In this document: positions 11,919 through 24,200 of the stretch, piece by piece | How the letters are laid out: every line of letters starts with the position of its first letter | Numbering within the stretch: position 1 is the first letter of the stretch | Translations under genes and position numbers: made by a program | Assembly: GCA_903813345.2 (NCBI GenBank) | Contig: CAIIXF020000005.1 | Coordinates: forward strand, 25,921,375 to 25,985,374 | DNA from: Owenia fusiformis | Taxonomy: Eukaryota; Annelida; Polychaeta; Sabellida; Oweniidae | DNA length: 64,000 bases | Reading direction: 5' to 3' | Notes under the pieces: model-generated | The model's input: only the letters and a program-made list of their open reading frames with translations | Told to the model about the DNA's origin: nothing | Database searches by the model: none

Positions 11919-12165
11919 GGCAATCTTTTAAAATACCTGGCCTAATGTTAAGCTTAATATGGTGATTGGGATGAACCAGTGGCAATCTTTTAAAATACCT
12001 GGCCTAGTAATAAGCGTAATCTGGTGATGAGGCTGATCTTTTAAAATACCTGGCCTAGTAATAAGCGTAATCTGGTGATTAGGCTGATCTTTTAAAATAC
12101 CTGGCCTAGCAATAAGCGTAATCTGGTGATTAGGCTGATCTTTTAAAATGCCTGACCAAGTTGTA
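11919..12165. repeat. 51-bp tandem repeat in the NR2C intron
   Basis: Units containing CTTTTAAAATACCTGGCCTA recur at about 11922, 11983, 12034, 12085 and 12137. The period is 51 bp, except for the first interval of 61 bp. The array keeps an open frame on the minus strand, but this follows from the repeat, and nothing suggests coding. Confidence 0.85.
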
Positions 12166-13474
12166 GACATAACAGTGATTACCTTAACCTAGTGAAAGTC
12201 TTTCAAAATCAACCTGTTTACTTGACCCTGAATTCTTATTACAATATTGGTCAGAATTGTTAAAATAAGTATCAGCGAAGACTTTTCCTTATGATTAATT
12301 ACTTTTCTATATATAACTTTAACAATTTACCCTTTGGGATTACAGAGTCAATAAATAGATTTATATCACAGTCCTACACATATTGTTCCAGTTATTAAAG
12401 TACATGTTAAAAAATAAATAATTCAATCAATTTAACCATTTTACAAACCTTTTACTTTTAAACAATGATATCATTTAATAGCATTACAATTATGATTTTT
12501 CCATAATAAGCTATCCAAGAAATATTTGGATATTGGCAATCAAATCCAAGATCTAAGAAGGCATCAACAAGCAAAATATCACCACATGCCATTTGTTATA
12601 AAGACAAACCACTCGACGCCAAACACCTACTACCAAACACCATCCACAAAATGTTGGAGACAATAACAATAAAAATAGAATGTAAAGTGATTGCCTTTTA
12701 TTTCATAAGATATAGTCAGACAAGAACTGTTTTCTTGACATTGAACATGAGAAATTCACAATTTCCTTTAACATTTATAAATCATTATTTCTTTCTCTCT
12801 TTGTTTCAGAAGCATACTTCAATTGAAGCTAAAGGTTAGAAGTACATAAGGAAATCCATCCTCTACTTAGGTTATCTTATAAAGGTCACTCTGTGGCATT
12901 TTCTATTGAATACTATTTTATCAAGTTAATAAATGAAACTACATCATTTTATAAGTTCACATCTGCTCGAACGTCATGATTTTGTAGATGACATTTAATA
13001 CCTTTAACTATGTGCAGACTAAAGTTAAAAATGCAGCAATATCTGAGAAGCTATCTTAATTTTTAATATTAACTCAGAATTAAAAAAATGTTTAGATTTC
13101 AAAATAATCTTTTTAAAGCAATGTGAAATCATTAAAGGCAATGATACAAAAAAAACAAGGCACTGAAATGTGACAGAATGTCACAACTTGATTGAAGTTA
13201 CATATATGTCACCACATGTTACAGATGCTGATGCTGCATGATGACCACAAAAGTTGGTAGCTAGCTATAATTACATATCAGCACTTCTTGGTGGCGACAT
13301 TTCAATGTAGATGTAGTTTATATTATCACTAATTTGTAGCACTCTCACAGCCATGATTATGTGCCTCACTATGAAATTACATGGTAATACCATGTAATAT
13401 TTTACACTATTGAACTCATCTATTAAATGAATTGGTTCTTTTGTTCCATGCTTGTAAATGTTAGATGTCATTTA

Positions 13475-13945
13475 GGGGCGGGGTCAAAATATCAATGTTC
13501 ATATGGGGACGAAAGTAATTTCGTTTGGACAACAACCCCCCCACCCCCCCTCTAGACGAAAGCTTAGGTCACTTCAAAAAAAACATTGATTTCCTATTTG
13601 CCGGGTTATTATTACGGTAAATTAACACACGTTCGCAATTTAACTGCATTGAACTCTTCAAAAGGAGGAGGGAAAAGTACGGAATTTATTTGAAAAATAA
13701 TCGAATTATCGTCTTTATCTACCGATATTTTGGACCTATCACACAAAAAAGCTCACGAACTATTGAAAACAAGCCTTTTTATCAGAACATAGCGCCAGAA
13801 AAAGTGGGTAAGTCCAATTATTTTTTGTATATCAGATCCGAATTATCGATGTTTTTTTGGTCAACGAAAGTGCCCAAAAACCCCCTCCCCCCCTCGCAAA
13901 AGTACTTTCGTCTCCATATGAACATCGATATTTTGACCCCGCCCC
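13475..13945. mobile_element. PIF/Harbinger-type MITE with TTA duplication
   Basis: 471-bp element flanked by TTA (13472-13474 and 13946-13948). The ends GGGGCGGGGTCAAAATATC and GATATTTTGACCCCGCCCC are near-perfect inverted repeats. Similarity of the arms continues through GTTCATATGGGGACGAAAGTA. A 3-bp TTA duplication with G-rich ends is typical of the superfamily. It has no transposase. Confidence 0.75.
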
Positions 13946-14475
13946 TTAGAGGGAATAATTTGGTACTCCATAATATAACCGAATGGCTCCCAGTTCCTTT
14001 AAGCAAATACAAAAACCATTTTAAGAATTTTGAGGAAAATTTTAGCACAACAATAGTTCAAAGAAAACCTTATAACATTGGCATGGTTTCATGGTATTGA
14101 CTGTGCTGGAACGTAATAATGAAAAAGTAAAGGTGTACTAATAACAACAAACAATCTAGAAACGACCTTAATATACCTTTGGATGTTATCAGTTGGGAGA
14201 GTTCATAATCTAGAAGTGCACTGTTGATATGAAAACACGATGTAGTCATTTAAAAACTAGCAAACCTGCATCAATTCATATATGCAGAACAACATAAGAA
14301 ACTAAATGTACTTTTTCCTCCAAATCCCCGAATCTGTGGCATAACTTTAGAGAATGAAGAAACAAGGGAGGCTTAAATAGGGGAGGGTTAGGAGGCTGAC
14401 ACTTTAAATTTTGAAATTTCACATACATGTATTTTCATATCTTTGGCATTTTTGGAGATGTTTCCTAGCAACATC

Positions 14476-15480
14476 AACCAGAACAACGGCAACGCAAAAG
14501 CGTAGCGAATCCCATCGAACAGCCATGGATGGCATTTTTACAAACAAAGTATATAGCAAAAATGGCAGGCATTTTTCAAAATGGCCGCCTTCTACCAATA
14601 GTGTCATTAGACCATTTGCCATACTTATAGTATTCACATACCAAATATGAACACAATCGCTCCACTACTTTTCGAGTTATAGTAAAATACGTTAAAATGG
14701 CGGCCATTTTGAAAAATGGCCGCCTTCTACCAAAAGTGTCATTAGACAGTGTGCCATGCTTACAGTATTCACATACCAAATATGAACAAAATCGCTTCAC
14801 TACTTTTCGAATTATAGTAAAATACGTTAAAATGGCGGCCATTTTGAAAAATGGCCGCCTTCTACCAAAAGTGTCATTAGACAGTGTGCCATCCTTATAT
14901 TATTCACATACCAAATATGAACAAAATCGCTTCACTACTTTTCGAGTTATAGTAAAATAGGTTAAAATGGCGGCCATTTTTTAAAATGGCCACTTTCTAC
15001 CAAAAGTGTCTTTAGACAGTGTGCAATGTTTATAGTATTCACATACCAAATATGAACAAAATCGCTCCACTACTTTTCGAGTTACAGCAAAAATCGTAAA
15101 AAAACGAGTTAAGGCCGCCATTTATCAAGATGGCTGCCATGTGCTTTTTTAATATCTACATTTCTAGCTTTATTAATGTACTATATAATTTTTTTACATC
15201 TAAAACATATTGCTATTACAGTTTTACATATTGCACCTAAATTACTGTAAATTCGGCACTAAAATGGCCGCCATTTTGAAATGAGCGGCCATTTTGAAAA
15301 TCGGCTTTCGAGCAGAACTTCTACCCCCATAGGGTATATGTGTACAAAATATGAACAAAATCGGGCCAGCGGTATTTGAGTTATTGCCCGGACGGACGTA
15401 CGGACGTACGTACGGACGTACGTACGGACGGACGGAGGCGTTCCCTATATCCCTCCGAACTTCGTTCGATGGGATAATAA
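14476..15480 (-). mobile_element. ATGGCGGCC-hairpin element, copy 1
   Basis: About 1 kb element in minus orientation. Its start (15480) reads TTATCCCATCGAACGAAGTT followed by a CGTACGTCCGTCCG run. Its end (14476) reads GCTACGCTTTTGCGTTGCCG. In between, a unit of about 140 bp is repeated four to five times. Each unit carries AAAATGGCGGCCATTTT or its close variant next to ATGGCCGCC. It has no protein-coding capacity, and any reading frames are by-products of the repeat. Confidence 0.8.
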
Positions 15481-15990
15481 ATATACAATGAAAAAACAGT
15501 GCATGTATATCAGAACACCTCTTTAATCCAAACACCTCTAAATATGAACACTTTTTCTCAGTCCCAAAATGTCTTATTAACATGTCATGAAAAATTTTAC
15601 AGTATCAGGGTTTCTCACCAGATTTTTAGACTTTGGAAAAAACAGCATCTTACCATCCTTTCTAAAAGGAAAGTAGCCTATTATCAGAAACAGGGAGAAA
15701 ATCTATACTAGTGACAGCCACCTATGTTTAAGTTTTTTCGCTCAAAGAATACTCTGTGTTGAAGAATGAAAACAGAAATGATAGTGAATAACTGTCACAA
15801 GTATATACAGTGGAACACATTTAGAGATGCAACATCTCTGTTAGAACAACACTTTTTAGAGTCCCAAGACCAACCGACTTGATGATAAATGAACCTCTTA
15901 AGTGGAACATCTCCCAAGTGGAACACTTTTTAGAGGTACCAAAGGTGTTCCACTTAAACAGGTTTAACTGTATTCCATATCTTGAACAGG
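15481..15990. repeat. Decayed repeats with CTCTnnnnnAACAC motifs
   Basis: The stretch repeats AACACCTCTTT/GGAACACTTTTTAGAG in both orientations and ends ACAGGTTTAACTGTA. It resembles the 146-bp CAGTAAAACCTGT element at 60961 and sequence near 56.05-56.22 kb. No gene is seen. Confidence 0.4.
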
Positions 15991-16990
15991 GCCCCAGTCA
16001 TTATGAAGCATAATGTAACCAACTCATTTGATATTAAACTGGAACAATGCCTTGATAATTTTTATGCCTTAGCCCAACGGTAAGAAAAAATCATTAAAAA
16101 ATAATATCTTATCGGCTAACCATATCCCTATCATACTATTTGGTACAAGTAAAATAAAACAGAAGTTTATATTATCTTTTTTCCAATTATATCTTAAAAA
16201 AATGACTACCTGAAAATTTAGCTAACATCTTTTAAAATATCAAATCAGACATACCTTTTGCTGTAATTTGCATTCTACCCTGACATTTGGCATTAACGAA
16301 TATATTGTGTTCTACATCAAGCTTCTTGTTTAAGATAGCATAGACTTTCATCAAATGGTTAATTACTTTTTTAGCTGAGACTTGATCAAAGGTCATTTGC
16401 TGATACAGCTATAGGCATATCACTTCAACTTGTTATAAGGTTATGACCAGGGTCATATAGGGTCATCTCAAGAGGTCACAAAACATCAACATTTTTTGTG
16501 GCAGTCTGAATAAACAAACTCAAAACAACAGTATGTTATCTTTGTTGAACCAACACCTGGTAACCTTTGGTGGTTCACTAATGGCTCATATAAATAATAT
16601 ATAGAATCGAATATGAATTAAAAAGGAAAGAGTGGTCGTGGATTCTAGATTCAAACCAAATACTATGATGTAGTTAGTAGTTACTGAATTTAATCTCATG
16701 TATGCAAAGTATTTAGACTTTCTACATCAAGGTATAACCTTGGAACTTTGAATAGTTATCCCCATGAAAAGAGCTCATCTCCACAGTAAAATACATATAG
16801 CCTTGCCAGTGACTCTGGATATATTGTAAGTAAAGGCTTGTAAATCTCTTTTAGAAATTAACTGTTGAAATAGTGTATCAGTTCTTCTATTGAAACCAGA
16901 TATTTATGATTATCAACCTAGATTGTTAAGCTGACCAAGATGACAAGTGCTAATGATAGAGGAAAAACACAGAAAACAATTACCTATGAG

Positions 16991-17325
16991 TATGACAATG
17001 AAATCAAAGATAGATGGAGATCAATGATGAAGGGTAGCAAGCTGCCATATAACAATATAGATACATGTACATATTAAGAACATTGATTCATTTTATATTT
17101 TCTGAGTACTATGAAGATGTGAAGAGAAAAAAGGGTTAGCCAACATCTTTTATGTATGACAATGAAATCAAAGATAGATGGAGATCAATGATGAAGGGTA
17201 GTAAGCTGCCATATAACAATATAGATATATGTACATATTAAGAACATTGATTCATTTTATATTTTCTCAGTACTATGATTTATGAAGATGTGAAGAGAAA
17301 AGAGGGTTAGTCAACATTTTTTATT
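16991..17325. repeat. 164-bp tandem duplication
   Basis: The segment starting TATGACAATGAAATCAAAGA at 16991 is repeated from 17155 with few changes, including TACATGTACATATTAAGAAC. It is a simple two-copy direct duplication in the long first NR2C intron. Confidence 0.85.
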
Positions 17326-18731
17326 TTCCAGCAACACATTTCAAATGAAGACGACATATGGAATCCAAGTGTTTTCAGCTATTGAGTTTGCAGTTTGATA
17401 TGAAGCAGTCACTTGTAAAGGAAGTTGCAATATAACAACTTAAGCAATTACAATCTATATAGCGATAGACTTGCTTTTGGTTTTGAAGGTACTGTTTTTA
17501 GTTTTTTCCATTTTAACCTAAATTAATTTTTCACCAATAACTTCACATTCACAACATTAAAAACATATTTTCAATTCAAAGACCAACTGCGGATAAACTC
17601 AATGGATCAATAATAAAGAAAGCCACGAAAGCTCAAGCACAATATGTCATCATGTAATAGGCATGGAATTGTAATCAATGAACTTCTTGTAAGGTATAAA
17701 CATACCCCAAACACCAGATTATCATCTATATGTTATAATGAGGGGATTGAACCTGATCATAAAAAATAAGGTTCAGATGATGGGAGATTTCTCCCTTCAT
17801 GAGAAATGATTGAAGTGATTGAAGTGAAATGATTGAATCCCTTTTTATTATACATGTATAAATAGAAATCACATTGCATAACCTATTAACTGCAACAACA
17901 ACAATCAGAGTAGATTTGAAAATGATATCACGATCTGCATAATTTATAGCTAACCAGGATCAATTCATTCAACTGCTATATATTTATTCTTTGTACATGT
18001 GTTCGTGCATTACAGCGCAATATATATACATGGCAAGGTTGATCGTTTTTTAACACCAAGCTGCTAATGACATTTCTAATAGAAGTTGGCACGATATAGG
18101 TACTTATCCAGTGTTTTTCTAATGACCTATTTATTTAGTTTATAGCAAGAGAATGAGTGTGAACGGGTAAGGGACAAAGGTCATATTCAAGTCATCATCC
18201 CAAGCTTCTCTGACATCCCTGTGACTAGAAAGAACATACACATTCTCTTGAGGTAACATATATGACCCTGTAATAGGTTACCAACTGATAATCGATAGAA
18301 TTGTGCAATTTATGAAATATAGCCAGAACTATTTGAGAAAATGCCAGCTTTGCATTGCTCAGAGGAAAGGTGAACAAAAGGTCATGGATAGGTTTTAGCA
18401 TGTGTATGACGACCTGGCTATTTAGATGCAATTTTAGCATCCTCGCTACTGTCTAAATGACAATTAGTCCACTGTTAGTTGGTCCAATGGGGAGTCATTA
18501 TATATACACAATCACAGATCATGAAATTGCATTTTATATGGAATTTTATTAAAAATGTTACATGGAAAAAAATCAACACAATTTTTTTTATTTGAACATG
18601 GCGAATCAGGAAATATTGAATTAAAACATGAAATACGGTAAATCATTTGTTCATATTTGTGTATGATAAACATAGATGTATTCCCCATATATTCATGTAC
18701 ATTTTGAAGTATAAAATATGTTATCTTACCA
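17326..18731. other. NR2C 5' intron without recognised features
   Basis: AT-rich intron between the predicted non-coding exon and the first coding exon. No exon, RNA gene or complete transposon was recognised here. Confidence 0.5.
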
Positions 18732-18790
18732 CGAATTCGCCTGTGAAAATGTTGATTTCTGCAGACAGACAAGCTGAAAGGTCATAGTTC
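18732..18790 (-). other. NR2C: Predicted non-coding first exon of NR2C
   Basis: On the minus strand, CAGGCGAATTCGTG is followed by a good donor GTAAGA at 18731. It lies directly downstream of a CpG-richer, motif-rich block. Splicing to the acceptor at 11831 would give a 5' UTR. The only ATG close upstream is out of frame with the receptor. The transcription start is not determined. Confidence 0.5.
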
Positions 18791-18960
18791 GTGACCCGCA
18801 AGTAAAGAGGAAGCTGTGACGTCAGTCAAAAGCTGACGTCTCATTGGTTAACGTTCTTCTTATTAATTATTCACCGCGCGCACCTGTCATGCGCAAGCCC
18901 CGGGTTTGCCATATCTCCAAAAACAGTTTCGTCCGTCGCGTAATCTTTCCCGGGACCATT
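18779..18960 (-). promoter_or_regulatory. Probable NR2C promoter: CRE, inverted CCAAT, receptor half-sites
   Basis: A GC- and CpG-richer block stands out from the AT-rich surroundings. It has a full CRE palindrome TGACGTCA at 18817-18824 and a second CTGACGTC at 18833. An ATTGG (inverted CCAAT) is at 18843. AGGTCA (18779) faces TGACC (18792), an inverted pair of nuclear-receptor half-sites. Function is inferred from position next to the predicted first exon. Confidence 0.55.
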
Positions 18961-20560
18961 TCAGCATTTACTAGCATCATTTTTTGGTGGTGAAAACATA
19001 AAGTGAAGAGGACTCGTTATGTCATGTTTTGTATTTCTATTTATTGCATGTGATGAGTTGGCATATAAGTAAAATAATATAAATATATATAAACGTAATG
19101 GTACGTACATATGAATAGGAATGAAACACATACATGTACATTTACATAAGGATCATATTTCAGAAAATCAGAAATATTCCTTTCATTCCTACTTGCATAT
19201 CCATAAGTTCAAATAAGTTTGTGGACAATTATAAAAATATCTATGAATCTATGTGTTTGAAAGTAAATAAATTATGCATGATTCAAACATAGCTATGCAT
19301 GCATTGCCACTCTTGACCAATCAATACACAATAAACATAGGTGAATCCAATTATGGGCTTTCTATTGAGTGCCTATGAGTCTCAATTCAATTTTATTGCT
19401 TTCAATTTTGTTAATTTAAACATTAAACATTAAAACATTAAACAATTTGTTTTCAGGTTTTATACCCATGCAAAATGTTAATTTTATTGCTTTCAATAAA
19501 TTTGTTTATTTGAATGTTTTGCCATCTGTGTGAAAATGAGTAAGGCATCTGTCAATCCATCACTCAAAGGAGTAGAAGGGACAGAAATGAGTAAAAAATT
19601 GTCACAATTCTACAATATCTCAACTCTCATGTTCTAATGCATATTTGCTAAATAGTCCAGTAGTTCTGACTCTGTGTCAAGTGAATCCTTTGGCCTTTAA
19701 GGCTGTTATTGTGTAATGAATTTGGAAATTTCTGCATTTTTAATATCTTTGACAGCTTCTGTATTTGCATAGATATCTCAATTCTCTTTTCAGCAAATAA
19801 AAATGGCATGATTTTTAAAAAAATTATGCTTCCAACATTTTACACTCCCATCCAATCTACTGTGAGGTGATTCGCTCATTGAATAGTATGTTAGCTCAGA
19901 TACTAGACTTATAGTCTCATGTTTTGCTTCATACTATCCAATTTGTGCTTGGGCTCACTTATTAATGATGACAAAACATTTCAAGACCATAGATAGTTAT
20001 ACTGCATTCTGATTGGTCAGAGGTGACAATGGTTGCCTAGTTATATTATTTATATTTATACATTAATCCTCACTCTCCTCAATTTTTCAAAATTACAGAA
20101 CCTAATCACAGTATTGCAACATTCCCCAGACTTTACCCAATATCTGACATATGTGGGAAATAGAAAGCATATTTGAAGACCAAATACACCACAAAACCAT
20201 ATCAAATGTGTGCTTAATACATTTTTGTGCTTTGATAAATAAAAAATAAATACACAATGGAATAAAAACATGTTACAATCTATAGTTTATAAATTTTCAT
20301 CTGTCCATAAGAAATCAAAATGACATCAATAATTTAAAAATGGAGGCTGGTCTGATTTTGGCCATTCTCCAAGAAGCATAGGTTATATAATCTTACAATG
20401 CATTCAAACATCTTCTCCAATCATTCTAAAGATGTTTAGAGTATAAAAAAACTTTCAAACTGGCCTAATCAAGCAGCCATCAAAAGAAGGCAGTTTAAAA
20501 TGCTTCAAAACTGGCAAGCTAACGCCCTTAAAAATCTCACAGATCAAATTAGAGATTGTG
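18961..20560. other. Intergenic region between NR2C and the EEP gene
   Basis: AT-rich and without recognisable exons. It separates the NR2C promoter from the 3' end of the EEP gene, both genes being on the minus strand. Confidence 0.6.
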
Positions 20561-21235
20561 TCAGGAATCAAAGGCAAGAGATACTGTCAACATTAAATGA
20601 TCAGAGGGAAAATATTCCTCCGGTATTACTTTATAAATAATACTTAGTGGCTCCTTAAATAAATGACTGCCAATGATTAAAAGTGTAAATAGTGAAAACA
20701 ACCCAAATATGAATAGAAAAAATGGTGGCAATTTTAAACAAGGAAAAATCCTTAAGAGACACTTGATATTAGATCTACGTATTCTCACAGTGTTGTACAG
20801 CTCTGGGTTACAAATACAGCAATCTTCACTATCGGGATGCCTCTTGTTCAGAATGTACACCAATCTGAAAACTGAATACAAAAATATCACAAAAATTAAA
20901 GTCCAGGCAGCTGTGTAGACTAAAAATATCCTATAGATTTTCTCGGAGCATTCTGGACAATCCGGAGCATTACATATATTTTTATCACCACCACTGACAC
21001 ATATTCCGCATCTACATGATGCATTTGGGCCACAATCATAGCGACATGATCGTCCTTTAAATCCTAAATATGTCTCGTAACCTGCATACAGTACATTTCT
21101 CATTCTGTTCCATATTATATGACTAGAATACAGTGCTTTGTATTGCGTCCCATTGCCTGTTAATTTACTGTTGACTGGTCTAAATTGTTTACTTGCAAGT
21201 ATCCTATCAGGTCTGCTTTCTAAGCCTGGATTGGG
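20561..21235 (-). CDS. EEP gene exon 5: Cys-rich segment, two TM helices, SDH motif
   Basis: A single 675-nt exon encodes residues 252-475. It holds SRPDR, a CRYDCGPNASCRCGIC-type cluster, helix 1, a loop with CCIC, helix 2 and the terminal PSDHLMLTV. The whole insertion is one uninterrupted reading frame with the SDH motif. The odd domain order is therefore not a splicing artefact of this model. Acceptor TTTCAG. Confidence 0.9.
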   Translation of the reverse strand, partial: PNPGLESRPDRILASKQFRPVNSKLTGNGTQYKALYSSHIIWNRMRNVLYAGYETYLGFKGRSCRYDCGPNASCRCGICVSGGDKNICNAPDCPECSEKIYRIFLVYTAAWTLIFVIFLYSVFRLVYILNKRHPDSEDCCICNPELYNTVRIRRSNIKCLLRIFPCLKLPPFFLFIFGLFSLFTLLIIGSHLFKEPLSIIYKVIPEEYFPSDHLMLTVSLAFDS

Positions 21236-24200
21236 CTGAAAGTACATGATTAAACAAATTATCAATATACATACTGTAGATACACTTAATTTGACAGATT
21301 TGCTCAATTTCAAATATTGGTGCCTATACTTAATTTGGCAGATTCAGGACTGAAGTTTAATTTTTGACTATGTTTCAGGTATTTACTATGATATTTTCTG
21401 TATTTCTTTTGGAATAATGAAGAATTGATTACATGTTCACAGGAAAAGAGGGCCCAGAAGTTTAATTTCTGAAGTGCATTGGACAAAAAACCTGAACTGA
21501 CTGATTATTAATTTGGCGGATTTTCTGAATCAGGCAATCCGTCAAATTAAAACAGGAGCCAAATTAAGTGCATCTACAGTACTGAATTTTCTCAAAGTAA
21601 GCCCCTTCTTACATCTCTCCAGGGCATCATCTGGAGAGTTCAAAATAATGTTGATGCAAAGTTATCTTGGGGGTTATTATTGAAATTTTTGTCAACAAGC
21701 ATGTCAAGTGAAGCAACTACTAGTAATTATTCATATATTTGACACTTATTTTTGCAATCCTCCTGTATCAAGCCAGCATATAATATATTATATATAGTTA
21801 TGAAAGACTGACTATATTTTATTGAATCAGCTCAGCATTGATAAACATACATATTTTGTACATTCTTATACCACCTTGTATATACAGTACATACATGCCC
21901 ATAGCCAGGATTTGTCAAGGGGGGTTCACTTTTTGAAAATTTCCAGGGGGGGGTTCACTTTTGACATTTTTTATCCAAAAATGACCAAAATCACTTAAAA
22001 TGTGCTCAGAATGATGAAAAACTGCATGATTTTGAAAGAATTTTTGGCCAGGGGGGGGGGGTTCGCTCGAACCCATCAAACCCCCCCCTGGTTACGGGCC
22101 TGACATATAATACTTGCCATGTATACTTACCATATTACTAAATGTAAAGCCTGGTTGAACAATATGAATATCTTTCCAAGTATCTTGTAGCACAAATTCT
22201 TCAGATCTCTTCACAAGTCTAGCAGATCTGTAGCACTTGTTGTCTGGTGTGATGTCTGGTAGAGTAAGTACCTGAACTGGCCACTCAAAGTGATTATAAG
22301 TATTGAAGTCACCCACAACTATAGCATTCTTGAGGGAATTTTCTGGAAGAGTGAATAGAAAAAATGGCTGAATTTTGCTGAGATGGATGAAGTGATTCTA
22401 AATATACTGTAGTTATTCATCCTAAAAATCTGAGAACTGTTCCATTTTAAAGGTACCGCAATGGCTGAACATGACCCTATTCAGTATATGATATTATTAT
22501 GTATCATTCACATTGAATGATCTCAAAATGTTTACACAGACTTCATAAAGCAGGATTCAATGGTATAAATGGTCACAAAATATGATGGTTTTGATGATAT
22601 GTCACAACTTCCACTTCTTACTGGTGACATTATATGCCGAGCATCAATTTCACTCAGATTAGAGTACTATTAGTGCATGGTATATACCTTGAATATATTG
22701 CATAATCTCCACAGTATTTCCACATTGCTGTTGCCTATCATATGACAGGTGCACCACTATCAGATCTATGCTTCTACCATGGCCAAGACCAAGCTGAGCA
22801 TGAAGTATTTCTCGTTTGTTTTTGTCGGGTCCATCATGGTATGCTAGTCTTTTTATTTTAGTCTTTATCACAGGATATTGACTTAGAAATCCAATACCTT
22901 AAAGACATTTGATTAAGTTTAATTTCTGCATTACGTGAGAATGAGATGTATAATGTTTGTGCATTAGCTGTAGTAAGAATAGTATTATATACATGTATGA
23001 ACTAGTCTTAGGAAATAATAGATATGAAAACAAACTGATTAAAAAAAGTTACATAATATGTCTATGCAATATTCTAATTGCATATTCTAAAAATTGCTAA
23101 TAAACCCCTTTTGTGGTGGATATGTACATGTATAGTTAAACAATGAATAAAATAGAAAAAGAATACAATTTTAGGCCAAACATACAGATAAAAATAGATC
23201 TATTTTTCAAATCATTTTAAAGGACCTCCATAGGCAAATTCATTTCTCTGGAGTTAATTAGACTGTCAAATACAAGTGAATATGATAATATCAATGATAC
23301 CTTCTCTCTCCCATCCAGTAAGGTATGTATTTTTCATTGGAATAATGTCATTGATTGGGTGGAAGTAGCTCCATTTATAGCGAGGAAGTAGCTTCTGTAT
23401 TTCATTGATTTGATTTTCTCCTGTCCTAACATCTGCTCGAACCTCTTGAAAGGCGATGATATCTGGGTTTATTTTTGTTAGCTAAAAAGAAGATGAACAC
23501 GGCTAAATTATAGTCTTTCAATAACATGTTATATGTATGGGTTAATCGGCAGAGCGAGGAATTTTTTGTTTTTAATCACTAAATTTCTCCAGCTATTGGT
23601 AAATCCTGGCTCTGCGAATTAAGGGGGTATTTCTGATGTAAAACGAAAATCTCGTTCTGCCGATACAAACATATAATGGGGGATTCAACTTCATAAAAAT
23701 AATCCAAATGTATACTCAGGAATGTATTGAGGTACATGTAGGTCATAAGTGTGGAATGCGTAGTACTTTCTCCAACATTGTAGAAACAGTCTTAGAATTG
23801 GATAAGATATGGTGAGGAAAGTAGTGCTCCTAAGTAGATGCGACTATGGCATTAGTGCTCTAATGCACATACATGCAGTTACAAAACAGGCAAGCCCAAA
23901 TCATCAGTCATAGATCATCAGTATAGATCATGATTTGGTCATGCCCAAAATCTTACTTCGGTCCAAAGCCTTCTCTATATTCCGGCTTTGAGGAGGAAGA
24001 TTGAGCTGCCTTAGTATTATAAATATTGTAAATCATTGTGTCACACGCACAGTAAATATGGCATAATAATATGAAATATACCTTTATGTATAGATTTGAA
24101 GAACATCAGCTCACATCCCCGTCTGAATCTATTGTTATATTTGATTTCTTTAAGCGAGAATAATTTCAAATGTTATTCACGTCCAGAACCGGAAGCCATT

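Noticed and set aside
11928-12170. GILKDQPNHQITL repeat protein on the minus strand
   Set aside because: A 51-bp tandem repeat is a multiple of three, so the frame stays open by chance. It is intronic and has no start context.
13690-14100. 136-codon plus-strand frame
   Set aside because: It runs through the Harbinger-type MITE and its flank, has no recognisable domain, and starts inside the element.
15242-15583. 113-codon frame rich in [11 protein letters not shown]
   Set aside because: It is a translation of the CGTACGTCCGTCCG run of the ATGGCGGCC element. The same pseudo-protein appears at 30352 and 56312.
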